Positions 16,741-26,493 are shown, counted from the stretch's first letter. The stretch: DNA of 64,000 nucleotides from DASUAS01 sp963819475 (GCA_963819475.1 CAWFWE010000001.1:248001-312000), one strand, 5' to 3'. The notes: generated from the sequence alone by a model not told the origin. Numbers and translations are program-made.

Positions 16741-18036
16741 TCACCGCGAGGTTCTGCCGCATTGTCCGAGTGCAGATTCCACAGCGTCGGCGGCTCGAGC
16801 CGGCCCGTGCTCTCCCGCGAGTCTCGCCGCGAGGCTACGCGCGTTTTGCTCGAGCGCGCGGTCGGTGAGGAGCCGCCCCACGAGAGCAAGGGCACGTTTA
16901 CGGGACGGAGTGCGGAGTACCAGCCCCGCTCCCAGTTGCGCGGTGCGGTACGCGTTCCAGATCTGGTCGAACAGCAGCGGAGTCGCCAGGGACGGGAGGC
17001 CCGACGCGAGCACGGTGCCGGTGGTACCCAGCGACGCGGAGTGCACGACCGCCCGGCACCGCGGCAGGACGAGGTGCAGGGGTACGAACGGCCACACCCC
17101 CGGTCGATCGCGCAGCGGACCTGTGATCTCGGATTCGTCCCCGACGAGGAAGATCCCGCGGACGCCCAGGTCGTCGAGCGTGGTGGCTATCAGCCCGAAC
17201 GCTTCCGTCGCGTTCGTGGCTGCGCTGGTGCCCAAGGTCACCAGCACCGGCGGGTCGTCATCGTCGAGGTAGGCGCGCACGTCGTCGGGGAGGGACGACT
17301 CAGGTTGCTCCCACGGGATGAACCCCGTCAGCACCGTGGTGAGTGGCCAGTCGGACGGTGGAGGGAACCAGGCTGGTGAGACGGGAAGTAACAAGAGGGC
17401 ACCCGAGAGCGCGTTGGTCGGGAGCTCATGACGAACCTCCGGGAGGCCCAGGCTCCGGCGCCGTCGACTGAGCGGGCCGTCCGCCGAGAAGACGAGCTCC
17501 ATGACGCGCCGCGAGCCGGCCCACGCGGACCGGTTGACCATCCGCCCGATCCGCCCCGGCAGCGCGGGGACCGGCCGCATCGCCGGGAGACGTTCCTCGC
17601 TCGGCACCAGGCTCGGTACCACGTCCAGCGTCACCCACGGGATGTCGTGCAGTTCCGCGGTCCAGCGCGCCGGAACCAGCACGTGGTGCGTGAGCACGAG
17701 ATCGGCATGCTCGGCGACCGGTGCGAGCGAGTCGTAGATCGCGTCGATGTGATCGAGCAGTCCGGTACGCACCATCCACCGCGTGGCACGCGCCGCGCCG
17801 AGGCGCGTGCCGTACTGCTCCCAGACGTCGCGATGCACTCCGAAGAGCTCCCGGGGCGAGAACTCGACACCGAGGGGGTGCAGCGTGACGGGCTCGTCGG
17901 CCAGCCCGTCGTGGAACCCCGAGGGCACGACCAGGTCGATCTGGTGACCCCGCGCTGCCAACTCGCGCGCAACCGACACGAACGGTAAGACGTCGCCCCG
18001 GTACCCCGCCGACGTGACCAGGATGCGGGCCATCAT
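16741..18036 (-). CDS. GT1-type glycosyltransferase (MGT/UGT-like)
   Basis: A 431-residue GT-B glycosyltransferase that would transfer a sugar from a nucleotide donor to a lipid or natural product. The N-terminal domain starts MARILVTSAGYRGDVLPFVSVARELAARGH, the typical acceptor-domain opening with GDV/H. The donor domain has PPVLVTLGTS (hinge region) and FVPLHLVLPRCRAVVHSASLGTTGTVLASGLPSL, where the normal PSPG-like HHGG becomes HSASLG. The start is ATG 18036 or 18033 (MM), with GAGGGG just upstream. Unrelated to the surrounding acyl-CoA genes. Divergence of the His-Gly donor motif makes the donor sugar uncertain. Confidence 0.85.
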   Translation of the reverse strand: MMARILVTSAGYRGDVLPFVSVARELAARGHQIDLVVPSGFHDGLADEPVTLHPLGVEFSPRELFGVHRDVWEQYGTRLGAARATRWMVRTGLLDHIDAIYDSLAPVAEHADLVLTHHVLVPARWTAELHDIPWVTLDVVPSLVPSEERLPAMRPVPALPGRIGRMVNRSAWAGSRRVMELVFSADGPLSRRRRSLGLPEVRHELPTNALSGALLLLPVSPAWFPPPSDWPLTTVLTGFIPWEQPESSLPDDVRAYLDDDDPPVLVTLGTSAATNATEAFGLIATTLDDLGVRGIFLVGDESEITGPLRDRPGVWPFVPLHLVLPRCRAVVHSASLGTTGTVLASGLPSLATPLLFDQIWNAYRTAQLGAGLVLRTPSRKRALALVGRLLTDRALEQNARSLAARLAGEHGPARAADAVESALGQCGRTSR

Positions 18037-18107
18037 TCCCCTCTCGAGAGTGTTCATGGGACAACGGTGTCCGCGAGTCTGCTTCCCACCGTCCGTGGTA
18101 CGCGCTG

Positions 18108-20628
18108 CTACTCGGTCCACAAGACCGCCGCTGGGGATCGGCGCGCAGCGGCATGTGCTGGCCACATCGCGACAACGACTGTGACGACGACGGCGCCGGT
18201 GACCACCGCGAGGAGCGCGATCCCGTCGATCCCCGGTTCGGGCACCACGCCGATGCTGCGGGCGTAGATCTGCCAACCCCAGCGGCCGAGGGCGAAGCCG
18301 AGGGGCAGCCCGATGACGAGCGCGACCACGGTGACGGTGAGTCCCTGCAAGGTCACCGTGTGCCTGATCTGTCTGCGCCGGAACCCGATCGCACGGAGCA
18401 CGGCCAGGTCGCGCCGACGGGCTCGCACGGACGTGACGAGCACGTGCGCGAGCACGCCGGTCGCGAGGACCGCGACGAGCCCGCCGAGCAGGAGTGGGAG
18501 GTCGTCGACCTGTGAGATGTCGAGGAAGCCCTCGAAATCGGCCTGGTCGCCGCCGAAGTCGAACACCTGCTGGCGACCGGGACGCGCGTGCACGACACGT
18601 CGGAGCGCCGCGATCCCGTTCGTGTGGTCGGTGTCTGCGTCAAACTGCACGTAGAGCGCGGTCGGCCCGGCGACGGGGTTGAGCCGCTGGAGGCCGGGCA
18701 CCGTGGTGACGGCGCCGCGCCCGAGACGACTCTCGGTGTCGGCGCTGCCGCTGATGGGTGGGACCACACCGATCCCCACGACCCGCACACGCGCACTCGT
18801 GTCCTGGAACGCGTCGGGACGCTCGGAATCGCCGACTTGACCGACGGCGGTGACGGTGTCGCCGAGCTCGAGGCCGAGCTGGTCGATCGTCTCGGTGGCG
18901 AGGAGGATCTCATCCGTGGCCACGGGTGCACGGCCGTCGATGACCGACGGGGTCACCACGCCCGGGCCGATCGCGAGGAGCTCCACCGGAAGGCGACGCG
19001 GACCGAGCAGGAGTGGGTGATCGACGAATGGCGGGTAGAAGGTGAACGATCCGGGCGTCGCACCGGCAACTCCCGGAATGCGCTCCAGCTGTCGCGTCAG
19101 TTCGTCGACCTCATCGGGTTCCTGCTCACCGAAGACGACCACGGCGTCCCAGCTCAACCCGACCAGACGAGGGGTGTCGAGTAGGTGCTGCACGCTGGCA
19201 CCGAACGCCAACGCGGCACCCAACGCGAGCATCCCAGCGGTCACCCCGACGAAACCGGACCGCACGGGAACCGAACCGTGACCGCCGCCCCGCTCGAATG
19301 CCATGCGCGTGCCCACGATCGCGGGTGCCGAGAACCCGAGGCGCGTCATCACCGCCGCAGCGGCAGAGGGACGACGGCGCCCCTCGCTCGTGTCGCTGGT
19401 GGCGGTCGCCGCCAGGGCCACCCGCCATGCGGGCCACAACACCAGCAGGACGACGACGGCGAGCGTCGAGCGCGGCGCCCGCTCCGAACGCGAGCCCGTC
19501 GAGGCGAAGCCCCGCCTCGGGCTCCACGTCGCGGGCCACGCCGATCGGCGTGAGGGGCGAAAGGAAGAATGCGGTGATCACCGCGACGGGCGCGGCGAAC
19601 AACCCGACGGCCGCGGCGCGGAGAACCGTCAGCCGCACGAGGTCACCGCGACGCATCCCGAGCGCCCACAGGGTCGGGTAGCCACTCGACTCGATCCAGG
19701 CTTGTCGGGCGAGCACCGCGCCGAGCACGGCGATCAACGCGAGCGCGGCGAGCACGGCAAGCAGCGTGAGCGCGACGACCTGCGGGCGAATCGTGCGCTC
19801 GAGCCCGACATTCTGGTCGGACTGGCGGAACGCGACGAAGGCACGGATCCGTCGCGCTTCGATCTCGCCGCGCAGGGCATCCACGCTGCGGTCGCCGCCT
19901 TCGAGGCGCAGGGCGACGCCACGCTGGATGTGCGCCCCGTCGGCGCGGACCGACTCGAGGAGCGCACGGCTGACGTGGAGGTTGGCCAGATAGGTACCGG
20001 ATGGGGGTACGAGCTCGCCGGGCGCGACTTCGATGCCCACCACCCGCAGCCGGCGTCGCAGCGGATTCTCGCCGGCGGTCGCAAGGTGGGCGCGCAACCG
20101 GTCACCGACGCTGACGCCGGCCCGCTCCGCGAGTGCCTTCGACAGCGCGACCTCGTCGGGAGCGTCGTCGCGCGGGAGGCGGCCGTCGAGCACGCGCAAC
20201 CGGTTCATCCTGCCGCCGAACGCACCGTCGGGGCTCCCGAGCACGGACACCTCGCCCGGTCCGGTGTAGTCGGGGTCACCGCCGGGCTGGAGTGAACGAC
20301 CGTCTGCGGTCCGCACGTCGGCCGAGAGCGATTCGACGAGCGCAGCCTCGCTCACCTGCGGGAGATCGGCGACCTTCGTGACGTCGCAGTCGTACGGCTC
20401 CTCGCCCGGTTCCAGGTCCTCGGGGGCCGGGCAGAAGTCGGCGATCGCGAATACGTCGACGGCACGTTGTTCATCCGGGAAGCGCTCGTACGCGCTGTCC
20501 GTCCGTCGCGCCCCCGCCGCCGCGGCGACGACCACGCCGGCGCCCAGGCCGATGAGCAGCGCGAGGCCCACCCAGGCTCGCCACCGCGCCCGCAGCTCGG
20601 CGCGGAACCACAGCCGGACCGCAGGCAT
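18108..20628 (-). pseudogene. FtsX/MacB-type ABC transporter permease, frameshifted in the middle
   Basis: An 840-residue-class permease with two FtsX-like halves. The N-terminus (ATG 20628, GGAGGGG upstream) has one membrane segment, WVGLALLIGLGAGVVVAAAAG, then a large extracellular domain, three segments (VALTLLAVLAALALIAVLGAV and two more). The second half repeats the plan: FVGVTAGMLALGAALAFGA, an extracellular part, then three C-terminal segments ending SPAAVLWTE. At about 19461-19480 the frame switches between GLAFGAGAALDA and LAVVVLLVLWPAWRVAL; total length is 3n+1. No ABC ATPase gene is adjacent. If real, only half-proteins would be made. Confidence 0.75.
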
Positions 20629-20890
20629 CACCCGACTCCCCTCCACGCCCGATTCGACCGGACTGCCCTCGTACAGCACGCCACGATCGGGCGAACTGCG
20701 CAAGCCGGTACGTACCGTGCGATAGGCGTGCCAGCACACCTAGGCCGGAAGGAGCCCTGTCCGCCGTCCCTCTCGAGGTGGCAGTCTCGTGAAGCCGGCG
20801 TAGGAACCTGACTCCACCCCAACCCTTACTCTTCCTCGTCCGACAAGAGGAAGTAAGCCATGCAGCCGGCGGCCCTCACCACGCTCGCGA

Positions 20891-20926
20891 GGCGCACAGA
20901 ACAGCACCGTCGCCGCGCTGGAGTTG
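20891..20926. repeat. Repeat related to the upstream region of the cyclase fragment (copy at 21446-21482)
   Basis: Starts GGCGCACAGAAC and ends GCTGGAGTTG, the same two blocks that bracket 21446-21482; the middle differs. CGCACAGAAC also sits upstream of the two large cyclase-ATPase genes (26500, 29480). This copy lies beside the IS3 remnant and suggests that the segment was duplicated or rearranged together with it. Confidence 0.5.
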
Positions 20927-20980
20927 ACCCGGTTCGGTGGACACCTGATTCTGGCGTGATGCCGGAGGGAGGAGTCCCGG

Positions 20981-21128
20981 ATGGGTCGCCCGTCGAGGTA
21001 TCCGGAGGAGTTCCGTCGTGAGGCAGTGCAAGTTGGCACTGTCGAGTGATGATTCGCGAGCGGCAGTGGCGCGCCGGTTGGGGGTGAACGAAACGACGTT
21101 GCGCAACTGGGTTGCTGCTCAACTCGCG
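20981..21128 (+). mobile_element. Remnant of an IS3-family transposase OrfA (helix-turn-helix part)
   Basis: ATG 20981 opens MGRPSRYPEEFRREAVQ, then a 1-base insertion (CAAGTTG for CAGTTG, near 21028) shifts the frame to LALSSDDSRAAVARRLGVNETTLRNWVAAQ. Together this is the N-terminal HTH of an IS3-type OrfA (YPEEFRREAV and the LGVNETTLRNWV recognition helix). Homology stops at about 21128, exactly where the cyclase fragment on the other strand starts. No OrfB/DDE domain or second inverted repeat was found, so this is a dead fragment. Confidence 0.7.
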
Positions 21129-21129
21129 G

Positions 21130-21369
21130 AGGAAGCTGTGCCGCGATCGCGGCGTCGACTGCATCCGAGGCCGTCGCGAACGCTGCGTGGAACCCATCCC
21201 CCGTCGTCTTCACGACGCAGCCGCCGCGGGCCTCGATCGCGGTGCGCACGATCTCGTCATGACGCGCCAACGCCCCCGGCATCGCGTCCGGGTACTCCTC
21301 CCACAGGCGAGTCGAACCCTCCACGTCGGTGAACAAGAACGTGACCGTCCCCGACGGCAACTCGCCCAC
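21130..21369 (-). pseudogene. Truncated class III cyclase domain, cut by the IS3 remnant
   Basis: The first 80 codons of a class III adenylate/guanylate cyclase: GELPSGTVTFLFTDVEGSTRLW with the first metal Asp, and VVKTTGDGFHAAFATA with the second. They match closely the N-termini of the two large regulators downstream (26424, 29409). The match ends at AIAAQL at about 21130, where the IS3 OrfA remnant begins. The open frame runs on to 20740 but codes nothing recognisable. It keeps its promoter-like module (21406-21439). Confidence 0.75.
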
Positions 21370-21405
21370 GTCGACCCCTCCGATCGTCCGCGCCCGAGGA
21401 CCAAA

Positions 21406-21439
21406 AGTAAACCAGGCAAAACGGACGATGTCACCTACC
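21406..21439 (-). promoter_or_regulatory. Shared cyclase-gene promoter module (copy A)
   Basis: On the minus strand: GGTAGGTGACA, 17 bases, then TTTACT within TTTGCCTGGTTTACT, 36 bases before the ATG. The same pair of blocks, at 17-18 base spacing, lies before three other cyclase-type genes in this window. It looks like a sigma70-type -35 (GTGACA) and -10 (TTTACT). Confidence 0.65.
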
Positions 21440-21555
21440 CACTCAGGCGCACAGAACGGACCGCGACACGGGGCTGGAGTTGCCGCACCGATCCGGCGAT
21501 CGGAGCGAGCGCACCGAGGTGCCGTTCTGCGCTCCCTGTGACCGCGGTCCGTTGA

Positions 21556-21595
21556 ACGTTCGGTGCGTCGTTATGTGTGCGGATCGGGTGCGCGA
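21556..21595 (+). repeat. 40-bp dispersed repeat, copy 2
   Basis: Matches 16515-16554 at 38 of 40 positions. It lies between the alpha/beta hydrolase end and the cyclase fragment's upstream region. Confidence 0.7.
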
Positions 21596-21657
21596 GATCG
21601 GCAGATCGCTCCAGAGTCCTGCGCGTTCTCGAGCCGAAGAGAAGCGGCCGAGGGGGT

Positions 21658-22587
21658 CTATGCGCCACCCGTTCCGGTCCGGCCGGGTAGGTGGCGCTCG
21701 TCGTGGACGATTGCTGGCGCGGTCGATCGAACGAAGTCGGTGATCACGCGGACGAACCGCTCGGGCGCCTCGCAATGCGGATAGTGGCCTGCGTCCTCGA
21801 ACACCTCGAAGCGGCTGTGTGGCAACGCGCGGTGCGCGTCACGTCCGTGCTCGATCGGGATGATCGAGTCATGTCCTCCCCACACGATCAGCGTGGGGAT
21901 CTGCTCACCAACGTGCAGACGGTCGTGCGCGCTCACCTGCTGGCCGCCGAGGCTGATCACCGAACGCAGCGTCCGGACGAACGCGGCGCGCCGGGCGGGA
22001 TCCACGAGCGATTCGTAGCTGCGCCACATCTCCTCTGCCTGCGGGGTCTTCCGCAACCCGACCTTGCCCAACAAGGCGGCGATGGTGTTGCCGGCCTGAC
22101 AGGCAACGGAGGTGAAGACCAACGGGAAGAGGTATTCGACGCCTGGGAACGCGAGACCCCGCAGGAGCGGCGCGACGTCGCGCCCGAGCCCGCCCGAGTC
22201 GAGGAGGACCAGGCGTTCGCAGCGGTCAGGGAACTGATACGCGAACTGCATCGCGACCCCACCACCGAGTGACTGACCCACGACGGTCGCGCGCCGATGC
22301 CCCAACACATCGAGCACGTCACGCACCGTGCTCGCGAAGGCGCCAAGCGAATAATCGGCCATGGGCGGGTTGGCGGAGTCACCATGGCCCAGAAGATCGG
22401 GCGCCACGACCGTGAACTGCTCGGCCAGCGAGGGGAGCACTGCGTTCCAGGTGGCCGAGCTACCAGCCATCCCGTGAATGAACACGAGGACCGGCCCTTC
22501 GCCTCCCCAGCGGACGGCGATCCGATGGCCGTGGATCTCGAGCATCCGCGGGTACCGCGTCGTGTCGAGCACCGCGGTGTCGGTCAT
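21658..22587 (-). CDS. Alpha/beta-hydrolase
   Basis: A 309-residue alpha/beta-hydrolase fold protein, probably an esterase, lactonase or C-C hydrolase. HGMAGSSATW is the oxyanion HG loop, VVGQSLGGGVAM the nucleophile elbow (Ser near 110), WGGHDSIIP carries the catalytic Asp and EDAGHYPHCE the His, so the triad is complete. ATG 22587 has GGAGG 7 bases upstream; the longer open frame before it has no conserved features. It stands alone between an intergenic repeat and small membrane-protein genes. Not an obvious member of the acyl-CoA operons. Confidence 0.87.
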   Translation of the reverse strand: MTDTAVLDTTRYPRMLEIHGHRIAVRWGGEGPVLVFIHGMAGSSATWNAVLPSLAEQFTVVAPDLLGHGDSANPPMADYSLGAFASTVRDVLDVLGHRRATVVGQSLGGGVAMQFAYQFPDRCERLVLLDSGGLGRDVAPLLRGLAFPGVEYLFPLVFTSVACQAGNTIAALLGKVGLRKTPQAEEMWRSYESLVDPARRAAFVRTLRSVISLGGQQVSAHDRLHVGEQIPTLIVWGGHDSIIPIEHGRDAHRALPHSRFEVFEDAGHYPHCEAPERFVRVITDFVRSTAPAIVHDERHLPGRTGTGGA

Positions 22588-22661
22588 GAGCGCACCTCCA
22601 TTCGAGAGGCCGCGCCTCTCTTCCCGAGCGGACACCGTGGTCGGTGCCGCATATTCCCCCG

Positions 22662-22886
22662 TCAGGTGGGGCGACGCCGTCGACCGACCACGAGATACAG
22701 CGGAGGCCCAATCGGCTGCACAAAGAGGAACGGGCCCCACAGCAACTTCGGACCGTGCACCTCATCGGCGGGACGGCGGATCAGGTCTCGCAACGCGATC
22801 GTCGTGACAACGAGCTCGGCCAACGCTCCAAGAACGATGGCAGTCCTCGCCGCCGGCGAGAAATCAGACCACCGCTTCCGTTCCAC
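22662..22886 (-). CDS. Small membrane protein, PLDc_N-like
   Basis: About 74 residues if started at GTG 22886 (AGGAG 9 bases upstream). Two predicted hydrophobic helices, TAIVLGALAELVVTTIALRDL and LLWGPFLFVQPIGPPLYLVVG, separated by RRPADEVHGPK, match the phospholipase-D-nuclease N-terminal (PLDc_N) small membrane proteins of actinobacteria. It lies just upstream of, and may be cotranscribed with, the alpha/beta hydrolase. The start could be further upstream in an open but unconserved stretch. Confidence 0.6.
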   Translation of the reverse strand: MERKRWSDFSPAARTAIVLGALAELVVTTIALRDLIRRPADEVHGPKLLWGPFLFVQPIGPPLYLVVGRRRRPT

Positions 22887-23170
22887 CTCCAGGCGCTCCT
22901 GTTCGGTGCGGTCGCACCGCGACCCAGTATGCCCACGTGGGATCAAGCATTCCCGACAGCTCCGGAACGGCCGCCCCGCAATCTGCGACGGCACGCCGGA
23001 TGCGCCGCTGTGCGCTCCTCGAGTTCTCGTTTCGGTGAGTTCTGGGCGCACGTTCGGCGCTCGGAGGGTGTGCGCGTAACTGGCAGACATGGACTGGCGT
23101 GGCGAACTCGCTGGACGAATCCCAGAACGCCCGCGCTGCCCGCCGACGCCGCCCAAACCGGGGCGGAGCG

Positions 23171-23371
23171 TCAGTTGGCTGTGCCGACCGCGCTGGCGAC
23201 GGTGTCAGCGATCTGAGTGCCGGACCCAGCGGCCTCGTCGCTTGACATCTCGCGGAGGTCGATCTCGGATTCTGCGCCGCCGGGAGAGGCCTCCCTCGCC
23301 CGCGAGAACAAGAGGTATGCGATTGCCGCAGCAACGCCGAGTGCGACCAGCACCAACAGGAACTTCTTCAC
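23171..23371 (-). CDS. Small single-span membrane protein
   Basis: A 66-residue protein with MKKFLLVLVALGVAAAIAYLLF as an N-terminal membrane anchor or signal-anchor, followed by RAREAS and an acidic, Ser/Ala-rich tail. GTG 23371 has a GGAGG about 7 bases upstream, supporting the start. Resembles many unnamed actinobacterial 'SPW/Tat-neighbour-like' short anchored proteins, but no family is claimed. Confidence 0.6.
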   Translation of the reverse strand: MKKFLLVLVALGVAAAIAYLLFSRAREASPGGAESEIDLREMSSDEAAGSGTQIADTVASAVGTAN

Positions 23372-23486
23372 AAGGGAGCCTCCAAGACTCGGTGGGCACT
23401 CCCAGCCTGACGGACTACACGCGCAAGATCAACTGAAGTTCGAGCGGCACCGAACGCCCCCGCAGCGCTCGCACCCCGACGATCCA

Positions 23487-23503
23487 CGCCGCACAGTGCG
23501 GCG
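23487..23503 (-). terminator. Perfect 7-bp hairpin downstream of the large regulator
   Basis: CGCCGCA-CAG-TGCGGCG, a perfect stem with a 3-base loop, 130 bases past the stop of the 929-residue regulator on the minus strand. No T-run follows, so a terminator role is only possible. The surrounding 263 bp (23372-23634) hold no gene. Confidence 0.3.
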
Positions 23504-23634
23504 ATCGCATGAGGGCCAGTCCCCGCACAGTCGTGCCGATCTGCGCTCGTCGCCGTCGCGATTTGGCGCGTGTTCGGTGTGCGCGTTCTGTGCTCGCCCG
23601 ATAGGGCGCTCGTCATGTCCGTTGAGAGGTCGCC

Positions 23635-26424
23635 TCATTCGTGAGCGGCGGCCAGGGCGTCGTCGGTGGCTCGGAGGAGGAGGCGGAACAGGTCGTCGCT
23701 GGACATCGCGGCACCCCGGGCAGCCGCCGAGTCGTAGGCGTCGGCGCCGAGTGTGGCCCGCAGGTGTTCGGTGGTCTGGCCGACGTCGATGCGCATCGCT
23801 GGGTCGAGCGTGTAGCTGAGCAGTCGGGCGTGGTGGCCGCCGATGGCTGCGCCCGCGAGCGCCGCCGCGGTTTCTGGTTCGCCCTGGGCCGCGAAGATGG
23901 TGGCACCTAGGCAGGCGGTGCGGACCGCGGTCAGGAACGTCGCGTCGTCGCCCAACATCTCCAAAGCGTCTTTCAGCAATGTCAACGCGCTGAGCGTGTC
24001 GCCGGCTGCAACGCGGAACTCGGCTCGCACTGAGAGCGCCCAGCCGAGCATCCACGTTTCGGTGGCCTCGGGTTCCATGGCGAGGACTTCGTCGAGTGCT
24101 CGCTCGGCGGCGTCGGGATCGTCACGATGGCACACCCGCGCGAGGGTTGTCAGGGCGTGGGCGAGGCGCATGGGTAGCTGCGCTTGGCGGGCCAACCGCA
24201 CGGCTTCGGTCGCGTGTGTCCGGGCCGCGACCGCATCACCGCGGGCTGCTTCTGCGGTGGCGATGAGCGACTCGAAGAACGCGTCGTTGTGGTAGGTGTC
24301 GAAGCCGAGTTGCCGCATCGTCTGCTGTCCCTCGACGAGTACCTCAATGGCGCGTTCGTTGTCGCCGTCGATTCCCACACAGAGGCTGAGGGTGCTGTAG
24401 GCGATGGCCAGGGCACCCCCGGCGGTGGGGCCTTCGGCGAGGGCGCGCCGGGCAAGGGTTTCGGCCGTGACAGCGTCGCCGCGCAGGAATAAGGCATCGG
24501 CGCTCATGCCGGCGAGAACACCAGCTCGCAGCTCGGGACTGGCGGACTCGGCCCGTTCGAGGAGCCGATCGGCATGGGCGATCACCCCGGCGGCCCGGCG
24601 CTGTACGGGGCCCGCGCCAGCGAGTCGCACCGCGATGCGCAACGCGAGGTCGACATCGCCGGGGGTGTCGGAATCCAGCGCCCAGGTCACCGCGGCCCGG
24701 TAGTTGTCGACTTCAAGCATGGACCGGACCCACATGCGGTCGGTGTCGCGGCCCGTGGCGAACGCCTCCGACACGCGCTCAGCGAACTGTGCGTAGTGCT
24801 CGGCGTGCGCCCGCCGACAGCGGTCGGCCCCGCCAGCCTGGTCGAGACGCTCTCGGGCGTATTGGCGCATCGTCTCGAGCAGCTGGTACCGGGTCGCGCT
24901 CCCACCCGCAGTGACGGTGGCAACCATCGACTTGTTCACCAGGCCGTTGAGCGCGTCGAGCACGTCCCAATCCTCGACGCCGTCGCCGGCGGCAACCGCA
25001 CGCGCCGCGGCCGCGTCGAAACTCGCAGGGAAGACTCCGAGACGGTCGAACACGGCCTGCTCGCCTGGTCGGAGCAGCGAATACGACCAGTCGACCGTGG
25101 CCCGCAACGTCTGGTGGCGTTCCACCGCGGTGCGTCGGCCCCCGGTCAGCAACCGGAACCGTTGGTCGAGCAACTCAAGAATCTCGCCCAGGCTCAGCGA
25201 CACCACCCGCGCCGCCGCAAGCTCGATCGCCAACGGAATCCCGTCAAGACGACGACAGATCGCCGCGACCGTCGACCCCTCACCCGGACCCACCCCGAAG
25301 TCCGGTTCGGCGCTGCACGCCCGGTCGACGAAGAGCCGCATCGCGTCGGTCTCGTCACCGCGCTCCACCACCGCCGCCGCATCAGGCACCGCCAACGACC
25401 GGACCCGGGTGACACGCTCACCGCCGATCTCGAGCGGTTCGCGGCTCGTCGCCAGGACCCGCACCGCTGGACAGTCGCGCAACAGCCCCTCCGCGAACCC
25501 GCTCACCGCGTCGAGCAAGTGCTCGCAGTTGTCAAGCACCACCAACAGCTCACGGTCCCGCAACACCTCCCGCACCCGAGCATCGAGCGGCACCTCAGGA
25601 CGCGGCCGGACCCCCAACGCGGCCGCCACGACCTGCACCATCGCATCGGGATCACCCGCCGCCGCCAACTCACACAACCACGCACCATCACAAAACGCGG
25701 GCAACACCTCAGCCGCCACGTGGATCGCCAGGCGGGTCTTACCCACCCCGCCCGCCCCCGTCAACGTCACCAGACGCGCCTCGCCCAATGCTTGCGCCAC
25801 CGCCGCGATCTCGTCGCGCCGCCCAACGAACGACGTCACCTGCGCCGGCAAGTTGCCGGGAAACGCGTCCAAGGACACCAACCGCGGGAACTCCCGATCC
25901 AGTCCGGACGCGGTGACCTGGAACACCCGCTCCGGACGCGACAAGTCACGCAACCGATGCTCACCGAGGTCCACAAGGTCGACACCTGCCAGCAACTCGT
26001 CACGTGCCAAATCCGCAGTCGCGTGCGACACGACGATCTGACCGCCGTGTGCGACGCTCATGAGCCGCGCTGCGCGGTTCAACGACCCGCCGAAGTAGTC
26101 ACCAGCACGCACCGACGCGGCCCCCGTGTGCAAACCCATCCGCACCCGCAGTCTGCCGGTCAGACCCCACGTCTCGCGTTCGAGGACGGTCTGTGCCGCG
26201 ACCGCGGCGCCCACCGCCGAATCCGCCGTCGCGAACGCCGCATGGAACCCGTCACCCGTCGTCTTCACCACATACCCACCGTGTGACTCGATTGCTGCAC
26301 GCAAGATCTCGTCGTGGCGTGCCAGCGCGTCCCGCATCGCGTCCGGATGCTCCTCCCAAAGGCGCGTCGAACCCTCAAGGTCGGTGAACAAGAAGGTGAC
26401 CGTCCCCGACGGCAACTCCGCCAC
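23635..26424 (-). CDS. Cyclase-NB-ARC-TPR regulator (929 residues)
   Basis: A multidomain signalling protein. Residues about 5-165 form a class III nucleotide cyclase domain with both metal Asp motifs (FLFTDLEGSTRLW, KTTGDGFHAAFATA). An NB-ARC/AAA ATPase follows (Walker A LTGAGGVGKTRLA, Walker B LLVVLDNCEHLL, GIPLAIELAAARV), then a winged helix (VFDRLGVFPASFD) and about 400 residues of TPR-like helices. No C-terminal LuxR HTH is visible. GTG 26424 is chosen: it matches the starts of the paralogues and has GGAAGGGGG upstream. Preceded by the shared promoter module (26459-26493). Such proteins are often STAND-type sensors; the ligand and output are unknown. Confidence 0.85.
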   Translation of the reverse strand: MAELPSGTVTFLFTDLEGSTRLWEEHPDAMRDALARHDEILRAAIESHGGYVVKTTGDGFHAAFATADSAVGAAVAAQTVLERETWGLTGRLRVRMGLHTGAASVRAGDYFGGSLNRAARLMSVAHGGQIVVSHATADLARDELLAGVDLVDLGEHRLRDLSRPERVFQVTASGLDREFPRLVSLDAFPGNLPAQVTSFVGRRDEIAAVAQALGEARLVTLTGAGGVGKTRLAIHVAAEVLPAFCDGAWLCELAAAGDPDAMVQVVAAALGVRPRPEVPLDARVREVLRDRELLVVLDNCEHLLDAVSGFAEGLLRDCPAVRVLATSREPLEIGGERVTRVRSLAVPDAAAVVERGDETDAMRLFVDRACSAEPDFGVGPGEGSTVAAICRRLDGIPLAIELAAARVVSLSLGEILELLDQRFRLLTGGRRTAVERHQTLRATVDWSYSLLRPGEQAVFDRLGVFPASFDAAAARAVAAGDGVEDWDVLDALNGLVNKSMVATVTAGGSATRYQLLETMRQYARERLDQAGGADRCRRAHAEHYAQFAERVSEAFATGRDTDRMWVRSMLEVDNYRAAVTWALDSDTPGDVDLALRIAVRLAGAGPVQRRAAGVIAHADRLLERAESASPELRAGVLAGMSADALFLRGDAVTAETLARRALAEGPTAGGALAIAYSTLSLCVGIDGDNERAIEVLVEGQQTMRQLGFDTYHNDAFFESLIATAEAARGDAVAARTHATEAVRLARQAQLPMRLAHALTTLARVCHRDDPDAAERALDEVLAMEPEATETWMLGWALSVRAEFRVAAGDTLSALTLLKDALEMLGDDATFLTAVRTACLGATIFAAQGEPETAAALAGAAIGGHHARLLSYTLDPAMRIDVGQTTEHLRATLGADAYDSAAARGAAMSSDDLFRLLLRATDDALAAAHE

Positions 26425-26458
26425 CCGAACCCCCTTCCGGTGCGGCCCGCGCCAACCC

Positions 26459-26493
26459 AGTAAACCAGGCAAACCGGACGACCGTCACCTACC
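26459..26493 (-). promoter_or_regulatory. Shared cyclase-gene promoter module (copy B)
   Basis: On the minus strand: GGTAGGTGACG, 18-base spacer, TTTACT within TTTGCCTGGTTTACT, 34 bases before the GTG. A CGCACAGAAC block (plus-strand reading) lies a further 7 bases upstream. Confidence 0.7.
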
